In this document: piece by piece, positions 1 through 11,799 of the stretch | Layout: every line of letters starts with the position of its first letter | Position numbering within the stretch: position 1 is the stretch's first letter | Assembly (NCBI RefSeq): GCF_028476545.1 | Contig: NW_026732536.1 | Coordinates: 186,001 to 250,000, forward strand | Origin: Physella acuta | Taxonomy: Eukaryota; Mollusca; Gastropoda; Physidae | Length of the DNA: 64,000 bases | Direction of reading: 5' to 3' | Program-made: the position numbers and the translations under genes | The notes under the pieces: generated by a model | The model's database searches: none | What the model saw: only the letters and a program-made list of their open reading frames with translations | What the model was told of the DNA's origin: nothing

Positions 1-840
1 CAAAACGGTGGTCATCGTCCTTGTGTCCTGGCATTCACCACACTGGCACCGGACAGACGGGGGGGGGGGGGGAGGTGAAGACCATTGAAATCACCTTTGT
101 TTCTGTTAGCCCTAGTCCATTAGCCAAAATGGGATAGAGGGAGTGCGGGGGGTGGGAGGCTTGAGTTAAAATTACTAATCTGCTAAAAAGTAACGAGAGG
201 AAAAAAAGTTAAATAACACAATTAATTTGGTGTTGCGATACCATATATTAATTATACCTTAAATTAATTATGTGAGCCATTACATGTTACCCATAGCCCC
301 ACATGTTACCATTTCTTCCGGGCATAACAGTGCGGGTTATCAATTTCGCTATACATAGCATCAGTGATTATCAATTTCTCCAGGTATAACTTCACATGAT
401 TTTGAACAATTGTAAGACCAAAACCACTTTGTGTCTAACTTGAAACGAAAAAGAAAACGATTTTATATCCAAGATACATACCTCCAACAATTCCCAAAAT
501 CATTAGTTATACCCCCCCCCCCCCCCCCACACACACACGCGCGTATAATCAAACTTACAAATAAAGCTAACGCCATCTTATTTTATCGTTTTAAACTAAC
601 CATTAACCCAAGTCTAGAAAATTAGAATTTCAATAAAGCGCAGCAATTTTTTTTTTTATTTTTATAAAATGACTACAGCAATTATTCCATTCCTCTGGCA
701 TTTAGTTTAACCATAAAGCTTTTCATTTTATTTTTATAATTTTTTCTACACCATTACGGCGATTAACCAATTCCTCGATAATTAGATTCACCGTAAAACG
801 ATTTTTTAACACACAAAAGAACAGAAGGAAAACGAAAAAG
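1..840. other. AT-rich unique sequence, no gene seen
   Basis: Mostly AT-rich sequence with T-runs and no coding signal in either strand. It contains a G-run near 61-72 and a C-run followed by CA repeats near 513-540. The only open frame here (431-625) runs across the low-complexity C-run and has no recognisable domain. Confidence 0.6.
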
Positions 841-1510
841 AAAATAATGCTGTACATTAACCCTTCGCGGTGTTGAGCATTAACCCTTTATGTGCCGTCT
901 CCAAACGGGCTCGTAATCCTACGCTGAGAGCGGTTTCAGGTCACGTGGTCACATTAAAACCTCTGCTTCACTTCTCTGTACTTTAAAGCCTTGGCCAGAT
1001 ACACCGTGACCTTTCGGGCCAAAAAATAATTCGATTTGGCCATACCTGTGAAAGAAGCCGATGACCGGATAATTGCCACACCGTCTATAATATTTTTTTT
1101 CTGAGAAGTAATTTCGTTTCTTTTTCTCCCTTCGGCCTGGGAGGTGCGTTATCTGAAATCGGAAAAGGGGGGAGAGTAATCTATTAACCGTAAAAAGGGG
1201 GATATAACTTAGGTAATAAAAGTTCATTTTAAAAAAATCAATTTTTATCTTGACATAAAATATAATCATATCAAACTAGAGGTGGGGTAAAGACGTTAGC
1301 ATGTTTTTATTTTTTATTTTTTTTTATTTCCTCACAATTCAAATTTTATAGGCGATGTAAAAAGGGTTGAACATAGCATTTCACTTAGTGAGTTCTGAAA
1401 TAACCTTTATGTCAAGCTGATGGTACCTCCTCATTTTTTCAACCAGTCACCTGTGTGCTGTTAGTGTTGAAGACCCACTTCATTACACGCCTGCTCTACA
1501 ACATAGAGTG

Positions 1511-2172
1511 AGGTGATCTCCCTTTACAAGAATCTAGCTTGACGATCTCCCTTTACAAGGATCTAGCAAGTTATCTCCCTTTACAAGGATCTAGCAAGTG
1601 ATCTCCCTTTACGTGGATCTAGCAAGTGATCTCCCTTTACAAGGATCTAGCAAGTGACCTCCCTTTACAAGGATCTAGCAAGTGATCTCCCTTTACAAGG
1701 ATCTAGCAAGTGATCTCCCTTTACAAGGATCTAGCAAGTGATCTCCCTTTACAAGGATCTAGCAAGTGATCTCCCTTTACAAGGATCTAGCAAGTGATCT
1801 CCCTTTACGTGGATCTAGCAAGTGATCTCCCTTTACAAGGATCTAGCAAGTGACCTCCCTTTACAAGGATCTAGCAAGTGATCTCCCTTTACAAGGATCT
1901 AGCAAGTGATCTCCCTTTACAAGGATCTAGCAAGTGACCTCCCTTTACAAGGATCTAGCAAGTGATCTCCCTTTACAAGGATCTAGCAAGTGATCTCCCT
2001 TTACAAGGATCTAGCAAGTGATCTCCCTTTACAAGGATCTAGCAAGTGATCTCCCTTTACGTGGATCTAGCAAGTGATCTCCCTTTACAAGGATCTAGCG
2101 AGTGATCTCCCTTTACAAGGATCTAGCGAGTGATCTCCCTTTACGTGGATCTAGCAAGTGATCTCCCTTTAC
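1511..2172. repeat. 28-bp minisatellite, about 23 copies
   Basis: Head-to-tail 28-bp units of the form AGTGATCTCCCTTTACAAGG followed by ATCTAGCA. Variants are AAGG or GTGG after TTTAC, GTGATCT or GTGACCT, and AGCAAG or AGCGAG. The GTGG variant recurs at 1611, 1807, 2059 and 2143 and the GACCT variant at 1655 and 1851. The 196-bp shift (7 units) between the first pairs shows that a seven-unit block was duplicated. The core ATCTCCCTT also occurs alone elsewhere in the window. Confidence 0.95.
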
Positions 2173-2189
2173 CTGACCAATGAACTCCT

Positions 2190-2265
2190 GGTCCTCGATA
2201 GTTTGGTTGAGTGTGTGAGCCAGCGATTACACAAACACTTGGTTCGAATCCCTTTCAGCCTGAAA
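2190..2265 (+). mobile_element. tRNA-derived SINE head or pseudo-tRNA
   Basis: A pol III-like A box region (TAGTTTGGTTGAG) is followed about 40 bp later by an exact B-box consensus, GGTTCGAATCC. I could not fold a clean acceptor and T-arm, so a working tRNA is unlikely. It lies directly after the 28-bp satellite. Confidence 0.5.
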
Positions 2266-2379
2266 ATATCCGAGGAAGGAAGGGAGAGTGGCAAAGAAAT
2301 TGTCTACATGATGTGTAAATACATTGTGGCAGTTACACTCTACTTCACCTGCCCTGGTTCCAAAAATGTACAATAGCCC

Positions 2380-3225
2380 AAGAAAGCCTTGAATACGCAG
2401 ATAAGTTTCAGCAAGTGTTTACTATAAACATTTTAAAGGGAAAACTTAGCTTTAAGTCTCGTTGTAAATATTATTGTAAAAATTGAAGTCGCAACAACAT
2501 TTGGTGTGTATGTGTGTATGCGTAGAGGTCGGCGTAGATGTAGATGTATATGTAGGCGTAGATGTATATGTATCGCATATCGTGGCTCTGGAGCTGATTA
2601 TATTCCCAAAAGTCGATCAGTCAGCTAGTCCATCATGAAGGTCGATCTCCGTTCATTGATTGCACGTGTCTAGTACACGACTTCTCTGCCGTTGGTGCTG
2701 GGTCGAACGAGTTATTTCCCTTCTCTCCCCCACCCCTCCCCCGGGCTCAGTGGCTCCTTACCTTGTTTCAATATTCATGACGGTTTGATGGAGGGGGCGG
2801 GGGGGGGGGGTGCCAGCCTCGGGAATGAATAAGTTTGGCCAATCTGGAGATGGCGTTAAAATTAAAAGGTTAAAATAGCGGTGGATTAATTAATTAGATT
2901 AACCAGATCACGTGATGTCTGGCCGCTGTGGCAATGTCCAATTTACCCGGGGGAGTGGGGAGGTGGGGGTGTGGAAGTTATTAAAGGATAAGAAAAATAA
3001 TATTATCTTCGAGTTATAGATTTAATGGTCAAGTTAAGCAGTGATAATTTTTCCTAATTTTCTTGGACACAATTTAATTCGCAATTTTTTTTTTTTTAAA
3101 GCGTTTAAATAAAATAGCTATTTTCTGCATACTGATGGTTCATATATAGATTGTGAAATACCGCAAACCATTTACATTGGTAAATAAAACATTTCATACC
3201 TTAAATGTTAAAAAGAAAAACACTC
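2380..3225. other. Unique sequence, no gene seen
   Basis: Mixed sequence with a short GTAGATGTATAT-type degenerate repeat near 2515-2575, several C- and G-runs (around 2730 and 2800) and AT-rich flanks. No open frame with recognisable content. Confidence 0.5.
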
Positions 3226-3226
3226 T

Positions 3227-3375
3227 ATTGGGGTCGTCCATAAATGACGTCCCACTCGTAGGGGGGGGGGGGGGGGGGAGGGGGGTCCGTAATTTTGTGA
3301 CGGTGTGTGATGACGGGGGGGGGGAGGGGGGTTCAGATGGTGCGACGTCACACTTTTGCATTATAAAAAAGCAAT
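3227..3375. mobile_element. MITE-like remnant with a GTCGTCCATAAATGACGT end
   Basis: Begins with GGGTCGTCCATAAATGACGT, a sequence I remember as a terminal motif of short DNA elements in many invertebrates, and continues with long G-runs to a GCGACGTCACAC stretch. No matching opposite terminus or TSD was found, so it is probably truncated. The family is not assigned. Confidence 0.35.
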
Positions 3376-3724
3376 GTTAGAAAACGAATTTTAGACGTTA
3401 TTTTGCGTTTTAGAAAACTGTTTTAATAAATTGTAATAACAATTGATTAAAATACTCTATTTTGACACAGTTCAGACAAGATTTTGGAAAAATATAGCTG
3501 TTTTTTTTAAAAATAGAAAGCGCCGGCCCTGTCTACCACCCAACCTCTCAAACACCTCCAGACTCCCCATCCCCACTCACTTCACTATTCCCGTCTATCT
3601 TACACTCCCCACTACTCACACCACCCCTCCCCTCACCCCCATAACCTGACTACAAGATCCAACCCACACACAAATATTACTACGTACAAACACAAACATA
3701 AATCTCGGAATAGTTTTATACCTC

Positions 3725-4030
3725 TTCGTCATAATCCACCACACCACACCATCATACCACCACTACATCCCACCACACCACACCATCACACCACCACTAC
3801 ATCACTCCACACCACCACACCACACCACAACACCACACCATCACACCACCACTACATAACTCCACACCACCACACCACACCACTTCACCACAACACACCA
3901 CACTACCACACTACACCATCAAACCACCACACCACAACACCACACCATCACCACACCACACCATCACACCATCACACCACTACACAACACCACCACACCA
4001 CCACACCTCTACACTACTACACCATACTAC
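3725..4030. repeat. CA-rich degenerate minisatellite
   Basis: Degenerate ACC/ACA-rich repeat built from CACCACACCACACCATCAC-like and CCACTACAT-like segments, with no T- or G-rich interruption. The open frames in it come only from the low complexity. Confidence 0.85.
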
Positions 4031-4149
4031 ACAAATGTATCTTTCCCTTGTAGAGCCGAACAGTTCTTTTTACTCTCCTACTTTACTCACTGACTTTTCC
4101 GGAAAACACCGAAATTTCTTTTGGAAAATAGAATGAAATATCAGTTATT

Positions 4150-4150
4150 T

Positions 4151-4217
<67 letters not shown>

Positions 4218-4300
4218 CAAAATATTATATATATAAAATAATATAGGTGCATATAGGCCATATATATGTATATATATGTACATATGTATATATATATATG

Positions 4301-4366
<66 letters not shown>

Positions 4367-4370
4367 TTTA
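4150..4370. repeat. (TA)n microsatellites beside the hAT insertion
   Basis: Two long TA tracts (about 4154-4215 and 4307-4362) are separated by a short TA-rich linker with TGTA interruptions. The second stops 11 bp before the TSD of the neighbouring hAT element. Confidence 0.95.
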
Positions 4371-4381
4371 TGTACCTATTG

Positions 4382-5420
4382 CAGGGGTCGGCAACCTGCG
4401 GCTCGCGAGCCGCATGCGGCTCTTTAGATGTCTAGATGCGGCTCTTCAGCTCCATGCACACATATTAATAATTATTTTATTTTCAAAACTCATAAGAATA
4501 TTGTTCTGCAACAAAATAATAATAATCAGAAACAATAAACACTCGCTATTCTATTAGAATATTTAGATACTCCCTATTTCAATGTACTTTCTATTAAATA
4601 GTCCATCCCGAATTTAAACATTCAACTTCATGGTGGATATCACAAAGAAACTAAACGAGCTAAATGTAAAACTACAAGGAAAGGAAAATCCAGCCTATGC
4701 CTAGCTTGAAGAAGTGGATTGTTATGAAAAAAATGTTTTTGTTAAAGACACGGAGAGCGGTAAATTACTTCATTTCGAAAAATCAGGAAAAAAAATATCG
4801 TGATGAAACCAATGCTACTATTGACAGGAATTACTTCAGCATAATAATTGCCACGTTCATAGTAGATCCTCTCAACACAAAAACAAATGAAATCAACATT
4901 GAGCCATTTGGAATTGATGTTGGTTCGCTTCAAATAAAATTGCTGATTTTTGAAAACCAAACATTTGTGGAGTAATAACTTGACAGAACTCAGGGGCAAG
5001 TTAAAATAGTTGGAGGTCCGTTAAAACATGCACATTTCGCTGCACAAGTGGACAGCTCTAAAAGAAATGCCGCGAGGTAGGGCACTATTATGTGACGCAT
5101 GGAATAGTCTTCTATGATGCTACAGTGAGGTGAAGAATTTTGGCATTTGGAGTGCTGACGATCTTCGGGTCAACATATTCATGCGAGCAAGCGTTTTCTT
5201 GCATGGATATAATATAAAAGTAAAGTAAGAAGCCAATTAACAAATAAAAATCTATAGGCGTGTTTGAAAATGTAAACAACAAATTATGATTTACACACAC
5301 ACCTAATCCTTATCAAATATCATACAAATGAAATAAAAATGTTAGTGGCAATTTAAAAACTGGGACATTTTGTAAATTGTAGCTTTTGGCTCTTTCGTCT
5401 TTAAAATTTGCCGACCACTG
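4382..5420 (+). mobile_element. hAT (Charlie-like) DNA transposon relic, 1039 bp
   Basis: The ends are CAGGGGTCGGCAACC at 4382 and a matching GCCGACCACTG at 5410-5420. An exact 8-bp TSD, ACCTATTG, sits at 4374-4381 and 5421-5428. An 8-bp TSD with CAG...CTG termini is the mark of the hAT superfamily. A subterminal palindromic stretch (GCTCGCGAGC, then GCATGC) follows the left end, and GGCTCTT is shared by both ends. The inside holds decayed transposase fragments. It is far shorter than a full hAT, so it is internally deleted. A sister copy lies at 35661-36795. Confidence 0.93.
4624..4975 (+). pseudogene. hAT transposase fragments (dead)
   Basis: The frame starting about 4621 reads DITKKLNELNVKLQGKENP before a stop. 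It resembles the DIT.HLN.LN..LQGK motif of Charlie-type hAT transposases and their domesticated kin (the GTF2IRD2/ZBED5 group). Further segments follow in other frames: VDCYEKNVFVKDTESGKLLH (about 4710-4770), then a longer piece to 4975 with the acidic FGIDVGSLQIKLL stretch typical of the C-terminal half. Stops and frame changes separate the pieces and the catalytic core is largely absent. Homology is from memory, not from a search. Confidence 0.6.
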
Positions 5421-5499
5421 ACCTATTGTGTATGTTTAATATTAAAAGCTTGAGTTCGATATCTATTAGATAAGAAATCAGTCATTACATGCACTTCGC

Positions 5500-5925
5500 C
5501 TAAAACTGTTATTAGAAGTCTCGTAACTGTTATTAGAAGTCTCGTAAAAAAACAATTATCGAATGCTCGCATTCGAATGTATTTTAATTACACAATGTGC
5601 GAAGTTACATAAACTTAACAGGTAAAGTATTTAATACAGCTATTGGTTTTCATTTAAAATTAGAAATGCGTGATAATATGAAAATTCTATACCATATAAC
5701 TCGAACACATAAAGTGATAACTGAGTTAATACTTATTTGTATGCAAATAAAAAATGAGAATTTCAATATAAATAATATTTTATAATAATATTTCCTTGTT
5801 TTTTTTAACGGCAAGTAAAATATAGTTATGAGTTGTTTCCCTTGGTCGCTAAAAATTTAGACAAGGACTATCATTAAATAACATTCGATGATCAGTCTAT
5901 TCATCATCGTCAATCTGAGTTTAAA
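5500..5925. other. AT-rich unique sequence
   Basis: No gene seen. There is one 20-bp direct duplication around GTTATTAGAAGTCTCGTAA near 5508-5545. Confidence 0.5.
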
Positions 5926-6210
<285 letters not shown>

Positions 6211-6818
6211 TTATATTACATAACAATACTATATATCATTGATCACTGCCATTAGCGCTGCCTGTATCGCAACAAAGCGTCTCCATGTAAACAGTTGAGC
6301 CCGAGATTTATGACGTAGCAACCAGTTCTAGCAGTCATATCTCGTTTCATCACGATTTATTTCACGCCAGTCGCGTAACGCTGTTTCATAGGAGGGGGAA
6401 GGGAGGGGGGCACGGGGCACGGTTTTTCGTTTTCATTATTTTATTTTATTACTGCTATTATCCGGCAAATTCTTATTCTCTCAGCCCTCCCTCCCTTCCG
6501 TACGGCAATATAAATCCAGCTCGTTTTATTTGTAAGGGCACGAACGGTAACCTGGGTCTGTAAATCAATGTTATTGAAAGAGAGTTACCGTCCCTGTTGT
6601 CTGGTGGCTGTATTGTCCGTGCAATCGTCTGATCGAGTTTGTGGAAGAATGGCCGAGATACGACAACACAATAAAAAAACGTCTTGGGCTATTCTTGAAG
6701 ACGTGCAATGAATGGTATGTGTGGACATAGGTTGGTGTAGAGAAAGGAAATAATTGTTGTTGCTTTATATTGTAGCAGGAGGGTTTCGGAGGAGTGGGAT
6801 AGAGAAAGGGTTGTAGCA

Positions 6819-7018
6819 CAGTGGTTCTTATTCTGGGGTCGATCGAACACCAGGGGTGCGGTGTGTCAGTTTTAGGGGTTCGGCGGAGGTCAAGACACAC
6901 CCGATTCAGGATCGGATTTTGTCAGTGCGGACGATAGAATTAGTAATAAGAAGGGTTCGGTGGGTGCGTATATGCAACTGGTGGGGTTCGGTACATCCAG
7001 AGAGGTTAAGAACCACTG
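6819..7018. mobile_element. hAT MITE with CAGTGGTTCT termini, 200 bp
   Basis: Starts CAGTGGTTCTTATTCT and ends GGTTAAGAACCACTG, a typical inverted terminus of Charlie-type hAT MITEs. The flanks TTGTAGCA (6811-6818) and TACTTGCA (7019-7026) match at only 5 of 8 positions, so the TSD is decayed or the insertion is old. Non-coding. It has internal GGGGTTCGG repeats. Confidence 0.75.
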
Positions 7019-7141
7019 TACTTGCATACATTTCAGTCGTATGTAAGTGGTTAGTTTCTAGTATGCGACGTTCAGGGGCATGTGACGTCACTGTAAGCGG
7101 CCCCTAGGGGGTGAGGATTTTACACGTGAACAACATTGGAT

Positions 7142-7440
7142 GAGGTTGTTGTATGGTGTTGTGTGTGGGTGTTGTGTGTGGGTGTTGTGTGTGGGTGTTG
7201 TGTCGGGGTGTTGTGTGTCGGTGTTGTGTGTTGGTGTTGTGTGTGGGTGTTGTGTGGGGGTGTTGTGTGGGGGTGTTGTGTCGGGGTGTTGTGTGTTGGT
7301 GTTGTGTGTTGGTGTTGTGTGTGGGTGTTGTGTGGGGGTGTTGTGTCGGGGTGTTGTGTCGGGGTGTTGTGTCGGGGTGTTGTGTCGGGGTGTTGTGTGT
7401 TGGTGTTGTGTGTGTGTCTGTAAGTTGGTGTTGTGTGTGT
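7142..7440. repeat. 13-bp GT-rich minisatellite
   Basis: Units are GTTGTGTGTGGGT, GTTGTGTCGGGGT, GTTGTGTGTTGGT and GTTGTGTGGGGGT, about 20 copies. Period 13 is not a multiple of 3 and stop triplets are rare, so open frames appear in several frames on both strands. They are not genes. Confidence 0.95.
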
Positions 7441-7879
7441 GTATGCTGATGTGGTATGTCAATGCTGTAAGTGTATGTTTGTGGTTTTTATGTGTGGCAC
7501 CCACATGTGGTTTTTGTATACTGTACTGTATATGTCTTTGAATTGGTGTCCTTGTGTTTTATGTCAATTAGTGGGGAATGAATTTACGAACATATTTTGT
7601 GTTAATCTGCATAATGTGCATTGTTGTAAATAATATGTGTTTTTGGTGAATACTCAGTGGTACTATGTGGGACATTGTGTTATGTGTGATATGATTTATG
7701 TCGATTTGAATGATGAATATGTTCGTTTTATATACAGCTACCGATCATTTAAAATTATAAAAATTCATTTTGTTCCCAAAACATTTCAATGAACGTGATT
7801 ATTTTTGTAAATCATTGTAAATATTAACCGTACCCCTATCGCAACACTATGCTTTAAAAAAAAAACAACAATTCAAAAT

Positions 7880-8335
7880 GTACTGTGGAGCATGCGTCTT
7901 GTTACTCAAATTAACGGAACTGGTCAACATGAAATTTCCAGTTGCTACCAACACTTCTGTAGTCGCTATCAATTACGCTGTATTCCGTATCACTTTTAAT
8001 ACACTCAATACCAGCTGTGTTATAGTCGCTACCAATTACACTACAGGCTACCACACCTACCATACACCACATACCAGTTGTGCTACAGGCACTACCATCT
8101 CTCACACAGTCGTTACCAACACTTACTCTAGTCCCTACCAATTATACCACAGGCTCTACCACACCTCCCATACGCCACATACCAGCTGCGCTACAATCGC
8201 TACCACAGTCGCTACCACAGTCGCTACCACAGTCGCTACCACAGTCGCTACCACAGTCGCTACCAGCTGTGCTACAGTCGCAAACAACTCTTCTATAGTC
8301 GCTACCAGTTACACTACAATCACTAACACCCTCCA
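7880..8335. repeat. Degenerate CTACCA-rich repeat with a 12-bp core array
   Basis: Loose repeats of TCGCTACCAATTACACTACA type. The most regular part, 8197-8264, is about six copies of the 12-bp unit CGCTACCACAGT. It runs directly into the 42-bp array to the right and seems to be its older, diverged neighbour. Confidence 0.85.
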
Positions 8336-8339
8336 TAAG

Positions 8340-8890
8340 TCGCTACCAGTTAAACAACAATCACTACCACCCTCCATACATTCTCTGCCAGTTAAACTAC
8401 AATCACTACCACCCTCCATACATTCTCTGCCAGTTAAACTACAATCACTACCACCCTCCATACATTCTCTGCAAGTTAAACTACAATCACTACCACCCTC
8501 CATACATTCTCTGACAGTTAAACTACAATCACTACCACCCTCCATACATTCTCTGCAAGTTAAACTACAATCACTACCACCCTCCATACATTCTCTGCCA
8601 GTTAAACTACAATCACTACCACCCTCCATACATTCTCTGCCAGTTAAACAACAATCACTACCACCCTCCATACATTCTCTGCAAGTTAAACAACAATCAC
8701 TACCACCCTCCATACATTCTCTGCCAGTTAAACAACAATCACTACCACCCTCCATACATTCTCTGCAAGTTAAACTACAATCACTACCACCCTCCATACA
8801 TTCTCTGCCAGTTAAACAACAATCACTACCACCCTCCATATATTCTCTGCCAGTTAAACAACAATCACTACCACCCTCCATACCGTCGAT
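8340..8890. repeat. 42-bp minisatellite, about 13 copies
   Basis: The unit carries CAGTTAAACTACAATCACTA and then CCACCCTCCATACATTCT. Variants are AACTAC or AACAAC, and CTGCCA, CTGCAA or CTGACA. Because 42 is a multiple of 3, the + strand stays open as a 14-residue repeat (SLPVKLQSLPPSIH) inside a 343-codon frame, 7878-8909. The minus strand is also open over the array. Unit differences are not biased to third positions and both strands are open, so I read this as non-coding satellite, not a repeat protein. Confidence 0.93.
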
Positions 8891-9029
8891 ACCAGCTGTA
8901 GGCTACTAAAATTTCCATAAATCATTTTCATGTCGGTACCAGACTCGCTGGGAAATTCAAATGGCACCGTTTTCTTGACATCTGCTATTTGTTCCCAAAA
9001 TCTCCTCCGGCTTAGCGCTACTTATAATG

Positions 9030-9372
9030 TGATGTGGGATTGTGTGTGCTGCGTGTTTTTGTGTGGGTCTGTCAGTGTGTGTCTGTGTGTCATGCTGTGT
9101 GTCTGTGTCTGTTGATGTGTGTCTATGTGTCTGTACATCTGAGTGTCTGTGTCTGTATGTGTGCGTGTCTATGTGTGTCTATGTGTGTCTGTCTGTGCGT
9201 GTCTATGTGTGTCTGTGTGTGTCTGTCTGTGTGTCTGCCTGTGTGTGCCTGTGTGTGTCTGTGTCTTTCTATGTGTCTGTCTACTTGTGTCTGTGTGTCT
9301 GTCTGTATGTTAGTGTGTCTCTGTCTGTGTGTGTCTGTATGTGTATGTGTCTTTCTCTGTGTGAGAGTGGGT
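9030..9372. repeat. TG/TCTG-rich low-complexity tract
   Basis: Degenerate TGTGTGTCTGTG repeat with occasional TATG and TCTA. The open frames on both strands are artefacts of composition. Confidence 0.9.
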
Positions 9373-9374
9373 GA

Positions 9375-10270
9375 TATTTCTCCACGATGTATTATTAAGA
9401 TTATCATCATAATCCCCATCACCGACTCCCTAATCTCCAAATACGAATGGAAGATTACACCCTAGAAATCCATGGCGCTAAACCTAGGCCAACTAAGTTT
9501 ACCAGACCTAATCTCCTAAAAATTAACTCTAAAATTTTAGAACAAACAATCCTCTGAGCAATCTTCAATCATCGAGACTAAACATCCGCTGCGGCCGACT
9601 ATCGTAACACTCAAGCAGCCATAAATCTTGTTCGAGTTGGGTTTAAAATTAGATTCTATAGTGCTTACAAAACCACGTCGTCGTTCCCCCCCCCCCCCTT
9701 CTTAATGAAAAAATCGAAGTCAATTGCATCAACTTTTTGTTAAGAGCGCCTTGACCTTCAAACCACTTCCGGGACAACGCGGTAAATATGTAAGGTAGTA
9801 CTGACGTCATCGACGTACTTGAATCTCTACCGCACGAGAACTCCCCACCCCCCCCCCCCCCCCCCTACACACACACACCGCTCAAGTGAAGGTTAATCGC
9901 AACGTACGATTTCAATTACAGACCGATCAACTTACTTTTACATCGACGTTATTGCCGGGTACTGAGAATCGCTGAGCTGCCGAGGCAGCGCATCGGACCG
10001 CATTAGCGGGACCCATTGTGTGCTTTTCTGCTTTGAGAGTATTTACATTAGCAAACCTAATTGGTCAGGTTTAGCTGGGTAAGAAATATCGATTAGCAAT
10101 TTCAGCCGCTTCCTACGTCGTATTTATTTTTATATATACCTTGTGCAACACTATTTTTTTTTGCCATACATTTGTCGTAACTTTGGCAGAAAATTGATAA
10201 TTAGTATGGAACACCGATTTGTCATTTATGATTTTTTTTTCTTGTGAATCGATACTAGGGCTTTATATTT
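9375..10270. other. Unique sequence with C-runs, no gene seen
   Basis: No coding signal. There are C-runs near 9686-9698 and 9847-9865, and a perfect CREB/ATF octamer TGACGTCA at 9802-9809. A GC-balanced patch runs from about 9940 to 10080. Confidence 0.5.
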
Positions 10271-10277
10271 ATGAACT

Positions 10278-10490
10278 CAGTGACGTAGATAGGGGGAGCC
10301 AGAATTTCTTCCAGGCATATCTTCGAGGGGATGGGGCTTGAAGAACGTCTACCACGGACCCCCCCCCCCCATCCCCGACGAATAAAATAGAATTTAGAAT
10401 TCATAATATATACTTTTACCCCCCCCCCCATCCCCTCCACGCCCCCCCCCCCCCCCGGGGGGAGAAGTATTGGATTGGGGTGGAGGAAGC
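10278..10490. mobile_element. Possible decayed hAT-like MITE (CAGTGACGTAG end)
   Basis: Starts CAGTGACGTAGATAGGGGG, related to the CAGTGGCGTAGC terminus of better copies in this window, and continues into C-runs separated by AT-rich linkers. No right end or TSD was found. Confidence 0.3.
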
Positions 10491-10594
10491 CCTGCAACAG
10501 TTTCTTTTTTTTACCTTTATCAATTTATGGAGAGACAAAACCGATGGCCTGGCCCTTGCAGCATTATGTGAAGTATCCTTTTCTGTAAAGTGTC

Positions 10595-10745
10595 TTTCCT
10601 CTTCCTCATCATCATCTTCTTCTTTTTCTTCTTCATCTTCTTCTTCATCATCTTATTTCTCTTAATAATTTTCGTCTAATTTTTGTTTTTCTTCATTTTC
10701 TTCGTCTTCATCTTCTTTTCCTTCTTTTCCATTTTTTTTCTTTTC
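10595..10745. repeat. (TTC/ATC)n pyrimidine tract
   Basis: CTT- and CAT-rich tract with almost no purine other than A in CATC, followed by T-rich sequence. Confidence 0.85.
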
Positions 10746-10794
10746 CGGTCTTAATTGCAATATTAGCCGGAGCTACAACTAACACAATAATGTT

Positions 10795-10930
10795 ATGCAG
10801 GAGTTGTTTGAATTTGCAGTTGTCTCTCCTAGATGGGTTACTGTCCCCAGCTTTCGACTCATCCGCCCATGGGTTCGAACTCGTGACTTAACGGTTTTGA
10901 GCTTTATCAGCCCTAGCAGGCCAACCTTTC
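10795..10930 (-). mobile_element. tRNA-derived SINE, second family
   Basis: On the minus strand it reads a B-box-like CACGAGTTCGAACCCATGGG, followed by a tail containing GGGGACAGTAACCCATCTAG and GAGAGACAAC. A close relative of the same layout and strand lies at 56560-56690. Shorter pieces occur at 24110 and 58465. Confidence 0.6.
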
Positions 10931-11390
10931 GTAATTGTCTGATTAATATTAATTAAAATACTTTTAAATATGCTGTTTGTGTCAAACCATTTTTTATCGA
11001 AGTAAAGTTATAAAACAGAAACACTACTTAATACACGTGATCTGAGATAATCTGAATGAAAAAAAAACGTTTAAAATATTTCCGTATTTAATTATAATCT
11101 CTTATTTTAAATTAAAAACCCATTTTCTATTAACAAGGGAATTTTTTAATAATAATGCAATTTCTTGCTAAGGGAGAAAACTGCGTTGTGAAACACGAAA
11201 GAAAGATTAGAAATTGATTCGAAAATCTGAAAATCGAAGCACGTTTTCGATTTTTTTTTAACAACATAAAGTTAAGGATCTGCTAGGACTCCAAAATTAA
11301 AAGCATCGAGTCACGTGACAAAATGAGAAAGTTTGTAGGAAGTGACGTCCCTTTGATGTGATGTATTCGTTGTTTTCTCTGTTCACTATA
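10930..11390. other. AT-rich unique sequence, no gene seen
   Basis: No open frame or motif that I can support. Confidence 0.5.
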
Positions 11391-11394
11391 CCTT

Positions 11395-11768
11395 AACATA
11401 CCTTGATATGTTAACACTGTGAGCTTGTTGATTTGTTCACATTGTGAACTTTTTGATATGTTCACATTGTGACCTTGATATGTTCACATTGTGACCTTGA
11501 TATATTCACATTGTGACCTTGATATGTTCACATTGTGACCTTGATATGTTCACATTGTGACCTTGATATGTTCACATTGTGACCTTGATATATTCACAAT
11601 GTGACCTTGATATGTTCACATTGTGAGCTTGTTGATAAGTTCACATTGTGACCTTGATATGTTAACATTGTGACCTTGATATGTTCACATTGTAACCTTG
11701 ATATATTCACATTGTGACCTTGATATATTCATATTGTGACCTTTTATATGTTCACATTGTGAGCTTGC
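11395..11768. repeat. 22-bp minisatellite
   Basis: Unit TTGATATGTTCACATTGTGA plus CC, about 16 copies. Variants are GAGCTTGTTGAT at the left edge and near 11630, TATATTC, and TATGTTAAC. Confidence 0.95.
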
Positions 11769-11799
11769 TTATAAATTGTAAATAAACATTGAAATTGCA

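Noticed and set aside
2190-2265. Functional tRNA gene
   Set aside because: A and B boxes are present, but a proper cloverleaf with acceptor stem and T-arm could not be built. It fits a SINE head better.
7136-7541. Overlapping open frames of CCVGVLC type as genes
   Set aside because: They follow from a 13-bp GT-rich satellite without stop triplets. Several frames are open at once.
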